A DNA stretch of 64,000 nucleotides from Henricia sp. BOLD:AAB3569 (GCA_037783545.1 JBBELK010000964.1:367417-431416), one strand, 5' to 3'. Shown: positions 51,201 through 61,151, counted from the first letter of the stretch. The notes: generated from the sequence alone by a model not told the origin. Translations and numbers: made by a program.

Positions 51201-54200
51201 GGGCTGTTAAACAGCTCTATGAAATTGGGCCCAATTTGTAACGAGTATCCCTCTGCTCGAGTCCCAAGTCAAGTCAAGTCAGGCATGTTGGTCAAGTTGG
51301 GTCAAGTAGTCACGGCAGTAAATTTAATCAAATTAATTTTGAAATGAGTCTAAACACTGAAACTTGGATTCGTGTAGGGTATTTTTGATGTTCTGGCCAA
51401 GAATACTCAATGTTTAAAGGCAGTACACATGATTGGTATCTCGAAGAATCAGAAATGTTCACAGATTTACACATAACGACGACAGAAAACTTCCCCTGAA
51501 ACGGTTTTGTCTGAAGTGCTATAGTCTTTGAGAAATGAGCAAAACAATTATTTTTCGTTTTACGAGACGTAAATTCAACTCGCCCCAAAACCATTTCGCC
51601 CTGGACCACTTCGTCCAAAATCCACGTCCAAAACAACTTCGGCACAGGCTGTGGTTCTGGGCGAAGTGGTTCAGGGCGAAATGACTCTAAACCCTTTTTT
51701 GACTGTTTTCTCAAAAGTTAGACGAAGTACGGAGCTGGTTTTTGCTCAGGTTGGTTTTTATCATGCATACCTTCAATCACACAGGGGGATAAAACTATTT
51801 GTAACAGTTTACTAATATGTAAACTACATGTATCTTTAAAGATAGCATATACATGATTGGTAAAATGTTACAAATAGTTTTATCCCCCTGTGTGATTGAA
51901 GATATGCATGATTAAAACCAACCTGAGCAAAAACTAGCTCTGTACTTCGTCTAACTTTTGAAAATACAGTCAACAAAGGGTTTGCAGTCATTTCGCCCCA
52001 AAACCATTTCGCCCTGAACCACGGCCTGTGCACGAAGTGGTTTTGGAGCGAAGTAGCATTTGGGTGATGTAGTGTTTGGACGAAGTGGTACTTGGGCGAA
52101 ATGGTTTTGGGGCGAATTGAATTTTCGTCTCATGAGACGAAAACTATTTCTTTTGCTCATTTCTCAAAGACTATAGCACTTCAGACAAAACCATTTCAGG
52201 GGAAGTTTTCTACGGTCATCATGTTTATATTGTGTAAGTTAGGCGTAAATTTGTGCACATTTCTGATTTGCGAGATACCAATCATGTATACTGCCTTTAA
52301 ACAAAGCTTAGTCTTAGGTTTCGGTACTCTAAATGACAAAAAACAAAATGCAAAAAAATTCAATTTTATTTTTGGCACACAATGATCAGGTCCAAGTCAA
52401 GTAATAAAAATCAATACCAGAGTCTCGAGTCAGAGTAATTACACCACTGGGTATTATTTGTACACATGTGGAACAAAGTTGACCATGGTGCCCTTTGAAA
52501 TTCAGACAAAATCAACGCCAGAGTGACCTGGCTCTGACACTGAGCTTTTTTTGCACGTAATTTCGACACGAATCAACTTGGGTGGAGAGAGTTTATTTAT
52601 TTATTTATTCACCACATCCAACAGCGGAAGGACTGCCAATTACAGGAATGGGACAATTAACATAGAAATTCGAATAACTATCAACTTCTAAGTTGAATTA
52701 GAAGCGGCCAGAGACACCGGGGAATCCCTCCCCTTGCTCTTCACGAAGGAATGCTCTGGGATCTTTAAAGTGCGCTACCGAAACCTAAAACACTGGACCA
52801 ACGGCTTTACATCCCTTCCGAAGGACGGAACAATTGTGATTAAGTGCCTTGCTCAAGAACACAAGTGCCACAACCCATCACGGCCCGGAATCAAACCCAC
52901 ATTATAGTACTGGCACAGGAACTTGAGTTCAATGCACTAGATTTTCAGTGCGTAGTTTTACTCCAAATTCCTTTCAAACCGCTTTTTCTGAAAGGGACAC
53001 ATGTCAAGTTGACGTGCAAAATCGCTCAGTGTGAATCCAGCCTTATTTTCATAACGTAGAGGCCTGCAGAAATAAATGTTATTTTCCCCTCAGAGAGCAA
53101 TGCTCCATGGGATGTCTGTGGAAGAGGAGAAACAGTTAATGCAGCTGCCTAGCGGTGCCAAGCCTCTTGAGATGACAGAAGAAATGATTGAGAAAAAAGC
53201 AGAAAAGGCTCAGAAGAGACGGGTTCAGGCTCACAAGAAGGTGGAGGAACATAAGGTATGCACGGCTGACAACTCAGCTGGATGTTTAAAGGGGGTGAAA
53301 ATCTCCCTTCACTTTCATGGTTTTCAACACTATTCCTTTCTTTATATAATCATTTACGACTAAGAACATTTTATTCAGAATTTCACCCTGAAAAAGTCAG
53401 AAAATTTCAGTCTTTTTCCGAGACTCTTTTCACGCCAAACTGAAAGGTCACGTCAATCAACTTGAGCTATGTGTGTGTCGTCATAGCGAGGAGACACACA
53501 GAGCTGCTTTACTGACTGTGGTCGTGTACCTCGCTCCTCACAGCAAACACGTTGTATGCACGCACGGAACCACGGATTTTCCGCAGAGTTGCAACCACCA
53601 AGGCACGGGGCTGGCATTCTATTTATATCAAAAATGAATTCAGTGTAACAACCACTGAGAAAATACACCGAAAACTTTTACAGAAAAATAACGACTGGTG
53701 TTTTATGCTATGCGGAAAGCATGCAACTTGCTTTGCAAAATAGTGACTGTCTCCTTGCTATGACGTAGCGGGGTCAATGCATATCATTATGACATCATCA
53801 CCTGGTTTTTCATTTTGGCCTGTTGCCGAACACGGTCTAGTTTTTTATTTTTCTCTCTAATATAAAGTCAGCAATAAAGATAAGAAACACACAACTTTAT
53901 CAAGTAACATCCGTTTAATAAAATAACTTTTTTCCTCGCCAAGTAGCTTCAAGCTTTCAGCCCGGCTTTAAAACTTAGAAAATTGTGAAAATCCAGGCGT
54001 GTTTTCACTGCGCCCATATATTGTTTGAGTGTTTACTAAAAAAACAGAAAAAACGTCTGTAAAACTAGAACAACGAAGCTGCCATGGCTTGCTGCTTCCT
54101 ACGATAAACCCACCAACCTACAAACGGACAGAAATCGGTATTACATAAGCTCACTAAAAACACCATATCAGGTGGAATATCTTTGATATTTTGTACAGTA

Positions 54201-57200
54201 AGATTTTGGGCCTTTATCCCTTAGGCCGCTGAATATATTCTGTGATGCTTAGCATTGGACAGTACATGCGGGCGACTACATTTTTCCCATATGTGTTGAA
54301 ATGTTGCTGCCATACCATGCGTCATATTTTTCTCATTGCCGTTTTGAAACTTTGACTCTAAATCCATATAATTCTAGGAATATCGTCAAAGTTTAGTAAA
54401 CCAATTTATCCAATACATAAATTAGTGCAGTGATTACACCAATTTTTTTGCTTCCACGTCCAAATTGGAGATCGCTAATTTCCTGTTTTCTTCCCATGGA
54501 TAGTATTTTTAGGGAGGTATTTTATATGATTGTTGGGTTAGAACGAAATTAATTTTTCGGAAAAATCTGGTCACGCTCTTTTAATTTGTACGTGATGCAC
54601 TTGACAGTTTCTTTTACAAAAAACAATGCAGGCTTTTGTGTCTTTTTTTTCCATCTTTGTGTTGACAGAAACAAACAATAGCTAGGCTATTGAAGAAACA
54701 AGACAGCAAGCTGAAAGGAGCCAAGGTATTTAATTTTTTAAACCGGGGGCGCTGGTAAAAATGTTCTTAGGCCGGGGTGACACAAAAAAATCTTATTACT
54801 CTATCATGATACGATTGTAATAGTTCCAACGACGAGTGGGGTCACACGAATTACGAGGTCTTAATCGACTTGTGGCCTGGACAAACATGCGCATCAAGCG
54901 TCTGATGCTCCGTGTGGATTGAGCGGCGCGTCATGCCCTTGCCACGCAGAACATTCCAGCGTCATTTTCAAGCAGGGCCTTATGGGATGGATTGTAATAC
55001 GATAAATTACGAGATGGGGTCATTTGCCATTCTACTGTGATACGATCACAATCGTGATCAGAATGCGTCGGTGTTAACTTCAATGATTCTGAGTGCTGCG
55101 TTAACATCTGTAGTTGATCTCGAGCATGGCGCCAGAAGTTGCAATCAAAGGTCATGTACATGCCCTCTTGAATTTCTCCCACAAAGGCTGTGGAATGGAT
55201 GTGGTAAAGATTAATTGCTTATCTAACCTCAAACTGATCCCAAGGTCGGGGTTCAACCCTCCCCAAATCTCAAGGTCTGATCCAAGGCCAATTTTGGTCC
55301 TGAGAGCGTTTACACTCAGTTTGTAATCCCGAGCTCGGTGTTCGACTCTGAGCTCGGGATCAAATGTAAACCTGCTGTAACTATTTTTGCCACTCTAGAT
55401 GAGATCGCGACGGGGGGCTAATAAACCTCGTATCCACTACACGAGTAATGCAGAAGGAGCGACCCTGTCCTTCCCGGTCGGCATGCAGTTTCCTTTGGAG
55501 AAGCAAGTGGAACAGTAAGTTTCGATTTGATTTTTACTACCGTAAATAGTCAAATAACTTTAAGGCCAAAAATGAATACGATTTTTATTCTTTGCAAACA
55601 ATTCAATAATCGATCAATTTGCAAAACTTTTGCGACAAAGGTTTAAATGGCTAGGCATTTTCCAATTTATTCCCCTGGAGCGGGAGACTGCACTAGCAGT
55701 TTTGGTCATGCAATATGTCTCTGGGGCTGGAGACTTGATGACTAGTTTTTATTTCAAGTCGTAAATCAATTTTTTTCCCAAGTCTTTTTCTCCAGAGTCA
55801 AGTCACACGTCAGGTCTAATTCATGGGCTAATTCTGTATAACCGCCCCAAGACACTCACACTTAGAACTGAATATGCAGTTACCTGTCGCGAAGTGGTTA
55901 AAGGAGAAATATACCAAAGAAACAAATGACGTGCTAAAACAAAAAGACAAGTGAAACTTGTTACACAGAGAACAAGAAATATGACCTGCTGAAAAGCAGA
56001 TACAAACTAAACAAAAAATATCAATTGCAGCAATTGATTGCTTTCCGTGACGTAGAACATCCGGGAATGCACGTAAACATGCGTAAAAATTCCGCACGCT
56101 CAAATTATTGAGCATGTAGTCAGCTTGTAAAAACGAAAGTGTCAGACGAGAATGTGTACCAAATGGATATAAAATTTTCGACCATCCAAGAATCCATCGT
56201 AAAGGAGGAGGAACAGCCTTGGTCTGTCGTAGTAATCTTACTGTACGGAAGATCCGGACACAAGATTGGACCTCTTTTGAGGTCTCTGAATGGATCATTG
56301 GGAACAGCTGTTCATCAAGTTTGCGCCTCTGTATCATATACAGACCGCCTTACTCTACAAATCATCCTGTGACAATTGGTGTTTTTATGGATGAATATGC
56401 TCGGTATCTTGAGTCTACTATTCTCTGCCCGGAACCAGTGATCATTTGTGGGGATTTTAATGTACACATGGACAACGCAGCTGATACTAATACAGATAAA
56501 TTGAATGATTTGTTAAATTCAATGAGTCTTAAGCAACATGTGAGCTTGCCTACTCATGCTCATGGACATATCTTAGATTTAATAATTACCCGGCTGAGCG
56601 ACACCATTGTTCTTGATGCACCAAGAATTGATAGTTTTCTCTCCGACCATGCAACGGTACTTTGTAATCTTAACATGATGAAGAGTGAACTTACAGTCAA
56701 GAATGTGACATTTAGGAAATTAAAATCAATTAATATTGATCAGTTTAAAAATGATTTATGTGCTTCCACCCTCATTCGCGATGTACCATCGGATCTGGAC
56801 CAGCTAGTTAACATGTACAATAACACTTTGGCTTCAGTATTGGACACGCATGCTCCTCTACGCTCACGGACTGTCGTCACACGTGCTCGGGTGCCTTGGT
56901 TTACCAACGAGATTCGGGAGGCAAAGAGACTGCGTCGACGTGTAGAACGGAAATGGAGGTTATCTGGACTTGATGTAGATCTGAAAGCCTTTAAGTCCCA
57001 GAGGAATAAGACTACGCATATCATGAACAAAACACGCTGTGAATTTTATACCGATTTTATTGACAAAAACTGCCATCAAAATCAACGGAAATTGTTTTTA
57101 GCTGTAAAGCAATTGCTAAATCAGGATTCGGACACGTTATTTCCACAAAATTGTAATAAGCTTAATCTTGCCAATCAAATAGGGTCGTTTTTTGTTAAAA

Positions 57201-59711
57201 AGATCACTGATATACGTGTAGGGTTAGATAAATCGGTAGTTCCAGTTACTGTATTACCTGTTCTAATGCCTGTTAACAATTTAACGAATAATGCATTCCT
57301 TGATGAATTTAAGGTACTGGGTGAAGATTCTGTAAGGAAACTTATGTTGAAAGCACCTAGCAAGTCCTGCATCTTGGACCCGGTACCAACATTTATTGTG
57401 AAGGAATGCATTAATGAACTGTTGCCATCGGTAACATCAATTATTAACATGTCTCTGCAAAATGGAATAGTTCCTTGTTCCTGGAAGGAAGCCCTTGTAG
57501 TTCCAAAATTGAAACAACCTGGTTTGGACACGGGGTTTACGAATTTACGTCCCATTTCTAATTTGCAGTTTGTGTCCAAGTTAGTCGAACGTGCTGTTAC
57601 TGATCAAGTTTATTCTTATTTAGTAAAAAATGAGTACATGCCTAGTAATCAATCAGCTTATCGTCCGGGGTACAGTACGGAAACTGCATTATTGCGAATT
57701 AAGAATGACATTCTTATGAATATGGACAAACAATGTGTAACTTTACTTGTGCTCTTAGACCTAAGTGCAGCTTTTGATACCGTGGATCATGGCATACTAC
57801 TGACTCGATTACGTAATAACTTTGGAATAACTGGAACTGTGTACAATTGGTTTGAATCATATTTATTGGGCAGATCCCAACGTATATCAGTTGACGGGGT
57901 ATTATCAGATAGTTTTCATCTTGAATCTGGCGTCCCACAAGGTAGCTGTCTTGGTCCTTTATTGTTTTTGCTGTATTCCAGTGGGTTATTTAAGGTCACA
58001 GAGAAACATCTTTTACATGTACATTCATATGCTGACGATACACAACTTTATTTATCATTCAAACCCGGACCTGGTACAAATGAGTCTGTTGCTAAATGTG
58101 CCATTGAAAATTGTATTAATGAAATTCAACATTGGATGACTGTAAATAAACTCAAGCTTAATACTGGAAAAACAGAATTTCTTATTTTAGGTACAAAAAA
58201 ACAGCTGGAAAAGGTAACTGTGTCTCATTTGAAAGTGGGTAATACTGTAGTTAGTGCATCATCTGGTGCTATACGTAACCTCGGGGTTTGGTTTGATTCC
58301 GGGCTTAAGTTGGGGTATCATGTAAATAAAATAAGTAACTCTGCAATTTACCACTTGTACAATTTGCGTAGAATTAGGAAGTTTTTAACTCAACAGTCTA
58401 CAGAGTCTTTAGTGCATGCCTTTATAACAAGCAAACTGGATTACTGTAATAGCTTACTATATGGTATTTCCAGTACACACATTGGTAAATTACAAAGAAT
58501 TCAAAATATTGCAGCTCGACTTGTAACCGGATCACCACGTACATGTCACATTATGCCAGTTCTTCAATCCCTTCATTGGTTACCGGTTGTCTATCGTATT
58601 CAGTTTAAAATCTTGATTTTAACATTTAAATGTTTAAGCGGAACAGCTCCAGGGTATCTTTGTGACCTGGTGTCTGTTGTTCGTCAAAACAGATATAGTC
58701 TTCGTTCAATGAATAGTGTGTTACTGACTCCGGGGAATGTTAAATGTAAAGTTTCATTAGGCGATTGTGCTTTTCAGACCGCTGCCCCTAAACTATGGTC
58801 CAAACTTCCAGGTCACATCAGAAATCTTAGGAGTCTTGAGAAGTTCAAAACCGAAGTTAAAACATATCTTTTTAAACTTGCCTTTGATTTATGATTTTTA
58901 ATCTTAATTAAGTAACGATGATGTAATTAGTTTCGTTTTTAAAATGTGCAGCGCACATGAACATATTTATATGGAATGCGCGCTATATAAATGTAATTAT
59001 TATTATTATTATTATTATTATTTACTTGATCGCGATTTTTAGCCTGAGGAAATACATTTTTATCTTTATCGATACAACAGCCATGGCGCAACAACAAAGC
59101 AAGGTTAAGCAACGGAAGTGCAACCAATGTGTTTTTCTTGCCCGGTAATCACTCAAGCCACGTGGGTCATGAAAGGCGTGATGTCACCGGAAAGCAATCA
59201 ATAGAGCGGTGTCACGGGTCACTAAACATCTCCTGTGTTTGTCCTCTAGATCGGAAGAGAAAAATAGAGCTCATGCGTTTGCCCACGTGGCTGTACTGTT
59301 TTCTCCCCACCCGGAGGACAAACACGGGAGGGTCGTGACCTTTGACCCCATGTGAAAGCGCCCTATATTTTGTCATATAGACGCGGTAATTTTTTTCTGA
59401 AAACTGGACAAAGAATGATGTTTTTACGTTCAATTTTTTTTGTGCATTCCTATAACAATACACGAAAAAGTTGTACGCAAAAGTGTTCTTTGAATTAAAA
59501 AAATGTGATTGCACCTGTTTGGTACACATCTTTTTTAATGTATCCGTTTTGTGTTTTGTCTAGACTTCCAAAGCCAGTAATCCTATGTGGAGCCTCAGGC
59601 TGCAGTAACCCCAAGAAATACTCCTGCTCCAAGACCGGAGTTCCTCTCTGCAGTTTGGAGTGTTACAAGAGGAATCTATTAACTGTTCAGCCTGTCACGT
59701 GTGCTTCATGA
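48210..59711 (+). CDS. INO80B: INO80 complex subunit B, complete gene, 8 coding exons
   Basis: Nuclear subunit of the ATP-dependent INO80 chromatin remodeller. The model totals 1116 nt and 371 aa (human 356 aa), with all seven junctions in phase. Order: His/Lys-rich tract (HKKHKKHKHHKKHKHK, residues 29-45), the conserved KPQLKLKIKIGGQTLGTKS, an acidic Asp/Glu/Asn region (residues about 95-155), EEAWLDALEAGQLDD, the PAPA-1 region with LLTARQRA, KKAEKAQKRRVQAHK and EEHKKQTI, a GATLSFP motif, and a C-terminal HIT-type zinc finger (CGASGC, KKYSCSKTG, LCSLECYKRN). The same order is found in vertebrate INO80B. The acidic exon 3 is less conserved. Introns total about 10 kb and hold a LINE, SINEs and MITEs. 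Confidence 0.95.
48335..48685 (+). mobile_element. tRNA-derived SINE, copy 3 (best preserved)
   Basis: A-box GGTCGAGTGGTTT, B-box GGTTGCGGGTTCGAACC, body with CCTTCGGAAGGGATGTAAAG and GATCCCAGAGCATTCTTTCG, then a degenerate AATAATA tail. Confidence 0.85.
48770..48974 (+). CDS. INO80B: INO80B exon 2
   Basis: 205 nt, phase 1/2. DSSSSPHKKHKKHKHHKKHK and later GKPQLKLKIKIGGQTLGTK. Acceptor ATTACAG|ATT. The donor AAAAG|GTGGAG is chosen because the next exon then restores the conserved GTKS. Confidence 0.93.
49041..49183. mobile_element. Hairpin MITE, 143 bp
   Basis: TTAGGCTGGATCCGAATTAG and CTAATTCGGATCCAGCCTAA. Long arms built of GGCTGTGGCTGTTGCTATG. Confidence 0.9.
49188..49262. mobile_element. 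MITE family B, minimal copy
   Basis: Only the two ends remain (CAATAGACCGATCCAGTAAG and GGATCAGTGTATTG) around GCCCCGCCC / GGGCGGGGC. Confidence 0.7.
49706..50085 (+). mobile_element. TTAA MITE family C, copy 3 (complete)
   Basis: TTAAAAGACCCATTGTATC to CACAGGGCCTTTAA. Confidence 0.85.
50175..50315. mobile_element. TTAA hairpin MITE family H, copy 4
   Basis: TTAAAGGCACAGGCTCGTC to CGAGCCTCTGCCTTTAA, hairpin with ATACGCAGCTCCATAGC. Confidence 0.85.
50376..50587 (+). CDS. INO80B: INO80B exon 3 (acidic)
   Basis: 212 nt, phase 2/1. SYDRVISPHISSEDDADNIE, then repeated NIEEEEND and Asp/Asn-rich runs, ending ERFTPWQ. Acceptor TTATCAG|TTA restores S after GTK. Donor CAAG|GTAATT. Confidence 0.88.
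50615..50739. mobile_element. Short MITE, CCAGGCACCAATTTCACAAA ends
   Basis: Right end TTTGTGAAATCAATCCCAGG. Inner GACGCAT / ATGCGTC complements. Confidence 0.75.
50808..50956 (+). CDS. INO80B: INO80B exon 4
   Basis: 149 nt, phase 1/0. EEEAWLDALEAGQLDDFGEI and PTLLTARQ correspond to human RWLDALEKGELDD and LLTARQ. Acceptor TATGCAG|ATC, donor CAG|GTATAA. Confidence 0.96.
50964..51232. mobile_element. MITE with GGGCCCAATTTCATAGAGCTG ends
   Basis: Right end AGCTCTATGAAATTGGGCCC. About 270 bp starting a few bases after the exon 4 donor. Confidence 0.85.
51412..51839 (-). mobile_element. TTAA MITE family G, copy 4 (reverse)
   Basis: TTTAAAGGCAGTACACATGA to TATCTTTAA. Shares the TTAA at 51836-51839 with copy 5 head to head. 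Confidence 0.85.
51836..52302 (+). mobile_element. TTAA MITE family G, copy 5
   Basis: TTAAAGATAGCATATACATG to CATGTATACTGCCTTTAA. Confidence 0.85.
52585..52925 (-). mobile_element. tRNA-derived SINE, copy 4 (reverse) with (TTTA)n
   Basis: (TTTA)n at 52587-52605, CCACATCCAACAGCGGAAGG, then the SINE body CCGAAGGACGG / GATCTTTAAAG and a degraded B-box GGAATCAAACCC. Confidence 0.75.
53094..53255 (+). CDS. INO80B: INO80B exon 5 (PAPA-1 region)
   Basis: 54 codons, phase 0/0. RAMLHGMSVEEEKQLMQLPS and EKAQKRRVQAHKKVEEHK. Acceptor CCCCTCAG|AGA, donor AAG|GTATGC. Confidence 0.96.
53256..54269. other. Unassigned intron sequence
   Basis: No gene or family member recognised. CACACAC/GTGTGTG motifs near 53470-53500. 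Confidence 0.4.
54270..54585 (+). mobile_element. TTAA MITE family D, copy 6
   Basis: CCCATATGTGTTGAAATG, CATGGATAGTATTTTTAGGG, and end ATCTGGTCACGCTCTTTTAA. Confidence 0.7.
54669..54725 (+). CDS. INO80B: INO80B exon 6
   Basis: 19 codons, phase 0/0: KQTIARLLKKQDSKLKGAK, matching human NQTIERLTK. Acceptor TTGACAG|AAA, donor AAG|GTATTT. Confidence 0.94.
54726..55398. other. Unassigned intron sequence
   Basis: Contains GTGATACGATCACAATCG-type dyads (about 55035) and GATCCCGAGCTC / GAGCTCGGGATC (55325-55360). May be remnants of foldback elements. Confidence 0.4.
55399..55514 (+). CDS. INO80B: INO80B exon 7
   Basis: 116 nt, phase 0/2. MRSRRGANKPRIHYTSNAEG and ATLSFPVGMQFP, like human GAQGSTLSFPPGV. 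Acceptor CACTCTAG|ATG, donor AACA|GTAAGT. Confidence 0.95.
55836..56037 (+). repeat. About 200-bp repeat shared with 63046-63230
   Basis: TCTGTATAACCG(C/T)(C/T)CCAAGACACTC, GTCGCGAAGTGGTTAAAGGA and AGACAAGTGAAACTTGTTA are common to both. Confidence 0.8.
56120..58894 (+). CDS. LINE endonuclease/reverse transcriptase (5'-truncated ORF)
   Basis: Open from the stop at 56117-56119 to TGA at 58894, with no internal frameshift. The first part (VPNGYKIFDHPR, KGGGTALVCR) is endonuclease sequence lying before any ATG, so the true start is lost. Endonuclease motifs follow: CIIYRPP, ICGDFNVH, DLIITR and SDHATV. The RT has LRPISNLQFVSKLVERA, LLDLSAAFDTVDH, SGVPQGSCLGPLLF and YADDTQLYL (58028-58054). The C-terminal region has KLDYCNSLLYG and HWLPVVYRIQFKILI, typical of L2 and related clades. 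Several intact motifs and no stops suggest a recent insertion, but the truncated endonuclease should prevent autonomous activity. Confidence 0.88.
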   Translation, partial: SACKNESVRRECVPNGYKIFDHPRIHRKGGGTALVCRSNLTVRKIRTQDWTSFEVSEWIIGNSCSSSLRLCIIYRPPYSTNHPVTIGVFMDEYARYLESTILCPEPVIICGDFNVHMDNAADTNTDKLNDLLNSMSLKQHVSLPTHAHGHILDLIITRLSDTIVLDAPRIDSFLSDHATVLCNLNMMKSELTVKNVTFRKLKSINIDQFKNDLCASTLIRDVPSDLDQLVNMYNNTLASVLDTHAPLRSRTVVTRARVPWFTNEIREAKRLRRRVERKWRLSGLDVDLKAFKSQRNKTTHIMNKTRCEFYTDFIDKNCHQNQRKLFLAVKQLLNQDSDTLFPQNCNKLNLANQIGSFFVKKITDIRVGLDKSVVPVTVLPVLMPVNNLTNNAFLDEFKVLGEDSVRKLMLKAPSKSCILDPVPTFIVKECINELLPSVTSIINMSLQNGIVPCSWKEALVVPKLKQPGLDTGFTNLRPISNLQFVSKLVERAVTDQVYSYLVKNEYMPSNQSAYRPGYSTETALLRIKNDILMNMDKQCVTLLVLLDLSAAFDTVDHGILLTRLRNNFGITGTVYNWFESYLLGRSQRISVDGVLSDSFHLESGVPQGSCLGPLLFLLYSSGLFKVTEKHLLHVHSYADDTQLYLSFKPGPGTNESVAKCAIENCINEIQHWMTVNKLKLNTGKTEFLILGTKKQLEKVTVSHLKVGNTVVSASSGAIRNLGVWFDSGLKLGYHVNKISNSAIYHLYNLRRIRKFLTQQSTESLVHAFITSKLDYCNSLLYGISSTHIGKLQRIQNIAARLVTGSPRTCHIMPVLQSLHWLPVVYRIQFKILILTFKCLSGTAPGYLCDLVSVVRQNRYSLRSMNSVLLTPGNVKCKVSLGDCAFQTAAPKLWSKLPGHIRNLRSLEKFKTEVKTYLFKLAFDL
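56120..59022 (+). mobile_element. L2/CR1-type LINE, 5'-truncated, long open frame
   Basis: Non-LTR retrotransposon in INO80B intron 7, same orientation as the gene. It has the endonuclease C-terminal part, RT and C-terminal region in one uninterrupted frame, followed by a short 3' UTR ending CGCGCTATATAAATGTA and an (ATT)n tail (58995-59022). The 5' UTR and endonuclease start are missing. Confidence 0.9.
59564..59711 (+). CDS. INO80B: INO80B exon 8: HIT-type zinc finger and stop
   Basis: 148 nt, phase 2. LPKPVILCGASGCSNPKKYS, then SKTGVPLCSLECYKRN, ending VTCAS and TGA. Acceptor TTTGTCTAG|ACT. Confidence 0.96.
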
Positions 59712-59892
59712 GGCAACAATGTCCATTGTTTTAACCATGTGACTTATAAGTCGCTCAGGAGTTGATGGGACTGTTCCAAAAATGGCACATGTGATACAAA
59801 TTTTATATGGTACACATATATGGGTCATTACCAAAATTACGGGTCCAAAAGTGTGACGTGCTTTTTAAGATTTCCAAGTGTTTTTAGTTATT
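59712..59892 (+). other. INO80B: Start of INO80B 3' UTR
   Basis: No AATAAA or ATTAAA before the retroelement begins at 59893. The transcript must end inside or beyond the insertion, or use a variant signal. Confidence 0.5.
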
Positions 59893-60040
59893 GAAAGTGG
59901 AATTTCTTTTCGTTTTAGAACGACAGGTGCCAGTGTATACACACTGAACACAATAGAATTACATAACAACTGGCTATATAAACGCCACGTTTGCTTCAGT
60001 AGCTCACTCTCGGTCAACCGTGTCAACTTTGCAGTACAAT
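59893..60040 (+). repeat. Split direct repeat A1 of the second element
   Basis: 148 bp repeated at 61283-61430. TATATAAA at 59975-59982 may be the promoter. Confidence 0.88.
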
Positions 60041-60444
60041 GATTCTACACACGTCTTCACGCACCGCATCGAACATTTCCCTCGAACCGGGCGTCGGCGG
60101 TTTGGAGTCCGGTACCAGCAGTGATCAGATACTGAACGCTACCCAGGCCCTTTCTAAGTCATTAGACTTCAAGGTCGAATCGGCTTGCAAGAAGCAACGC
60201 TTATCAGACGTTCCGACGTTCAAACGCGACGGCATCAACAGCAGCACAAGCACTGCGAGAAGCTTCTTTCGCTTGTCGAGTCGGCCATTCAGAACATTGA
60301 CAGCCTTGACATCGACTCGGCCAAGACCGACTGGAACGCCGCCGTGAAGTCCATCAAGGAACGTCAAAAGCTCATACGACTTGCCGACCGTTCTGATCTC
60401 GGCTGGGGAGTTGTGAAAGAGTACATCGCAGAAACGTCTAATTG
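60038..60444 (+). pseudogene. Gag/ORF1-like fragment of the second element
   Basis: Begins after A1 (ATG at 60039, ILHTSSRTASNISLEPG and LNATQALSKSLDFKVESACK). A frameshift near 60200-60230 moves to the frame that reads LVESAIQNIDSLDIDSAK and KLIRLADRSDLGWGVVKEYI, then stops. The LADRS(D/E)xGWxxVxEY motif is, from memory, typical of the N-terminal ORF of DIRS/Ngaro-type elements. Confidence 0.55.
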
Positions 60445-61130
60445 AGGCGGCATAGACATTTGCGTCCACCCAGTCGTATGGTACTGAGTTTATAACACAT
60501 TTTATTCGATCGTTTGGTATCAAATTCGATTTGAGGGACAGCGGATTTTTTGTCCGTCCAATATTTGGCATCGAGCACATCGTTCAAAGTTTAATCTCAC
60601 AACGCTTAATTGCGTCCACCCAGTCGTATGGTACTGAGTTTATAACGCATTTTATTCGATCGTTTGGTATCGAATTCGATTTGAGGGACAGCGGATTTTT
60701 TGTCCGTCCAATATTTGGCATCGAGCACATCGTTCAAAGTTTAATCTCACAACGCTTAATTGTTGATCTTTCCACACCGGAACTGGCAATCGTAATTTGT
60801 TATTTAATACATTTTTACTTTTGTTGTTTTTTCCGCGTTCCGCGCGCACCGAAGGCCAATAAACGTCTATTTGAGGCGGCATAGACATTTGCGTATACCC
60901 AGTCGTATGGCACTGAGTTTTTAACACATTTTATTCGATCGTTTGGTATCGAATTCGATTTGAGGGACAGCGGATTTTTTGTCCGTCCAATATTTAGCAT
61001 CGAGCACATCGTTCAAAGTTTAATCTCACAATGCTTAATTGTTGATCTTTCCACACCGGAACTGGCAATCGTAATTTGTTATTTAATACCTTTTTACCTT
61101 TGTTGTTTTTTGTTTCCCCTTTGCCCTTTC
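60430..61130 (+). repeat. Three-fold internal repeat
   Basis: A unit with CAGTCGTATGG(T/C)ACTGAG, TTATTCGATCGTTTGGTATC and GAGGGACAGCGGATTTTTTG begins near 60465, 60610 and 60895. The third copy also repeats the TTGATCTTTCCACACCGGAA tail seen at 60761. Confidence 0.9.
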
Positions 61131-61151
61131 TTTTGCGACTTTCTATAGACT

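Noticed and set aside
56219..56337. Start of the LINE protein at the first TTG or ATG of the frame
   Set aside because: Endonuclease homology continues upstream to the stop at 56119, so the real N-terminus is missing and any start inside is arbitrary.
55828..56337. Minus-strand open frame of 169 codons
   Set aside because: It runs antisense across the repeat 55836-56037 and the LINE endonuclease and shows no domain.
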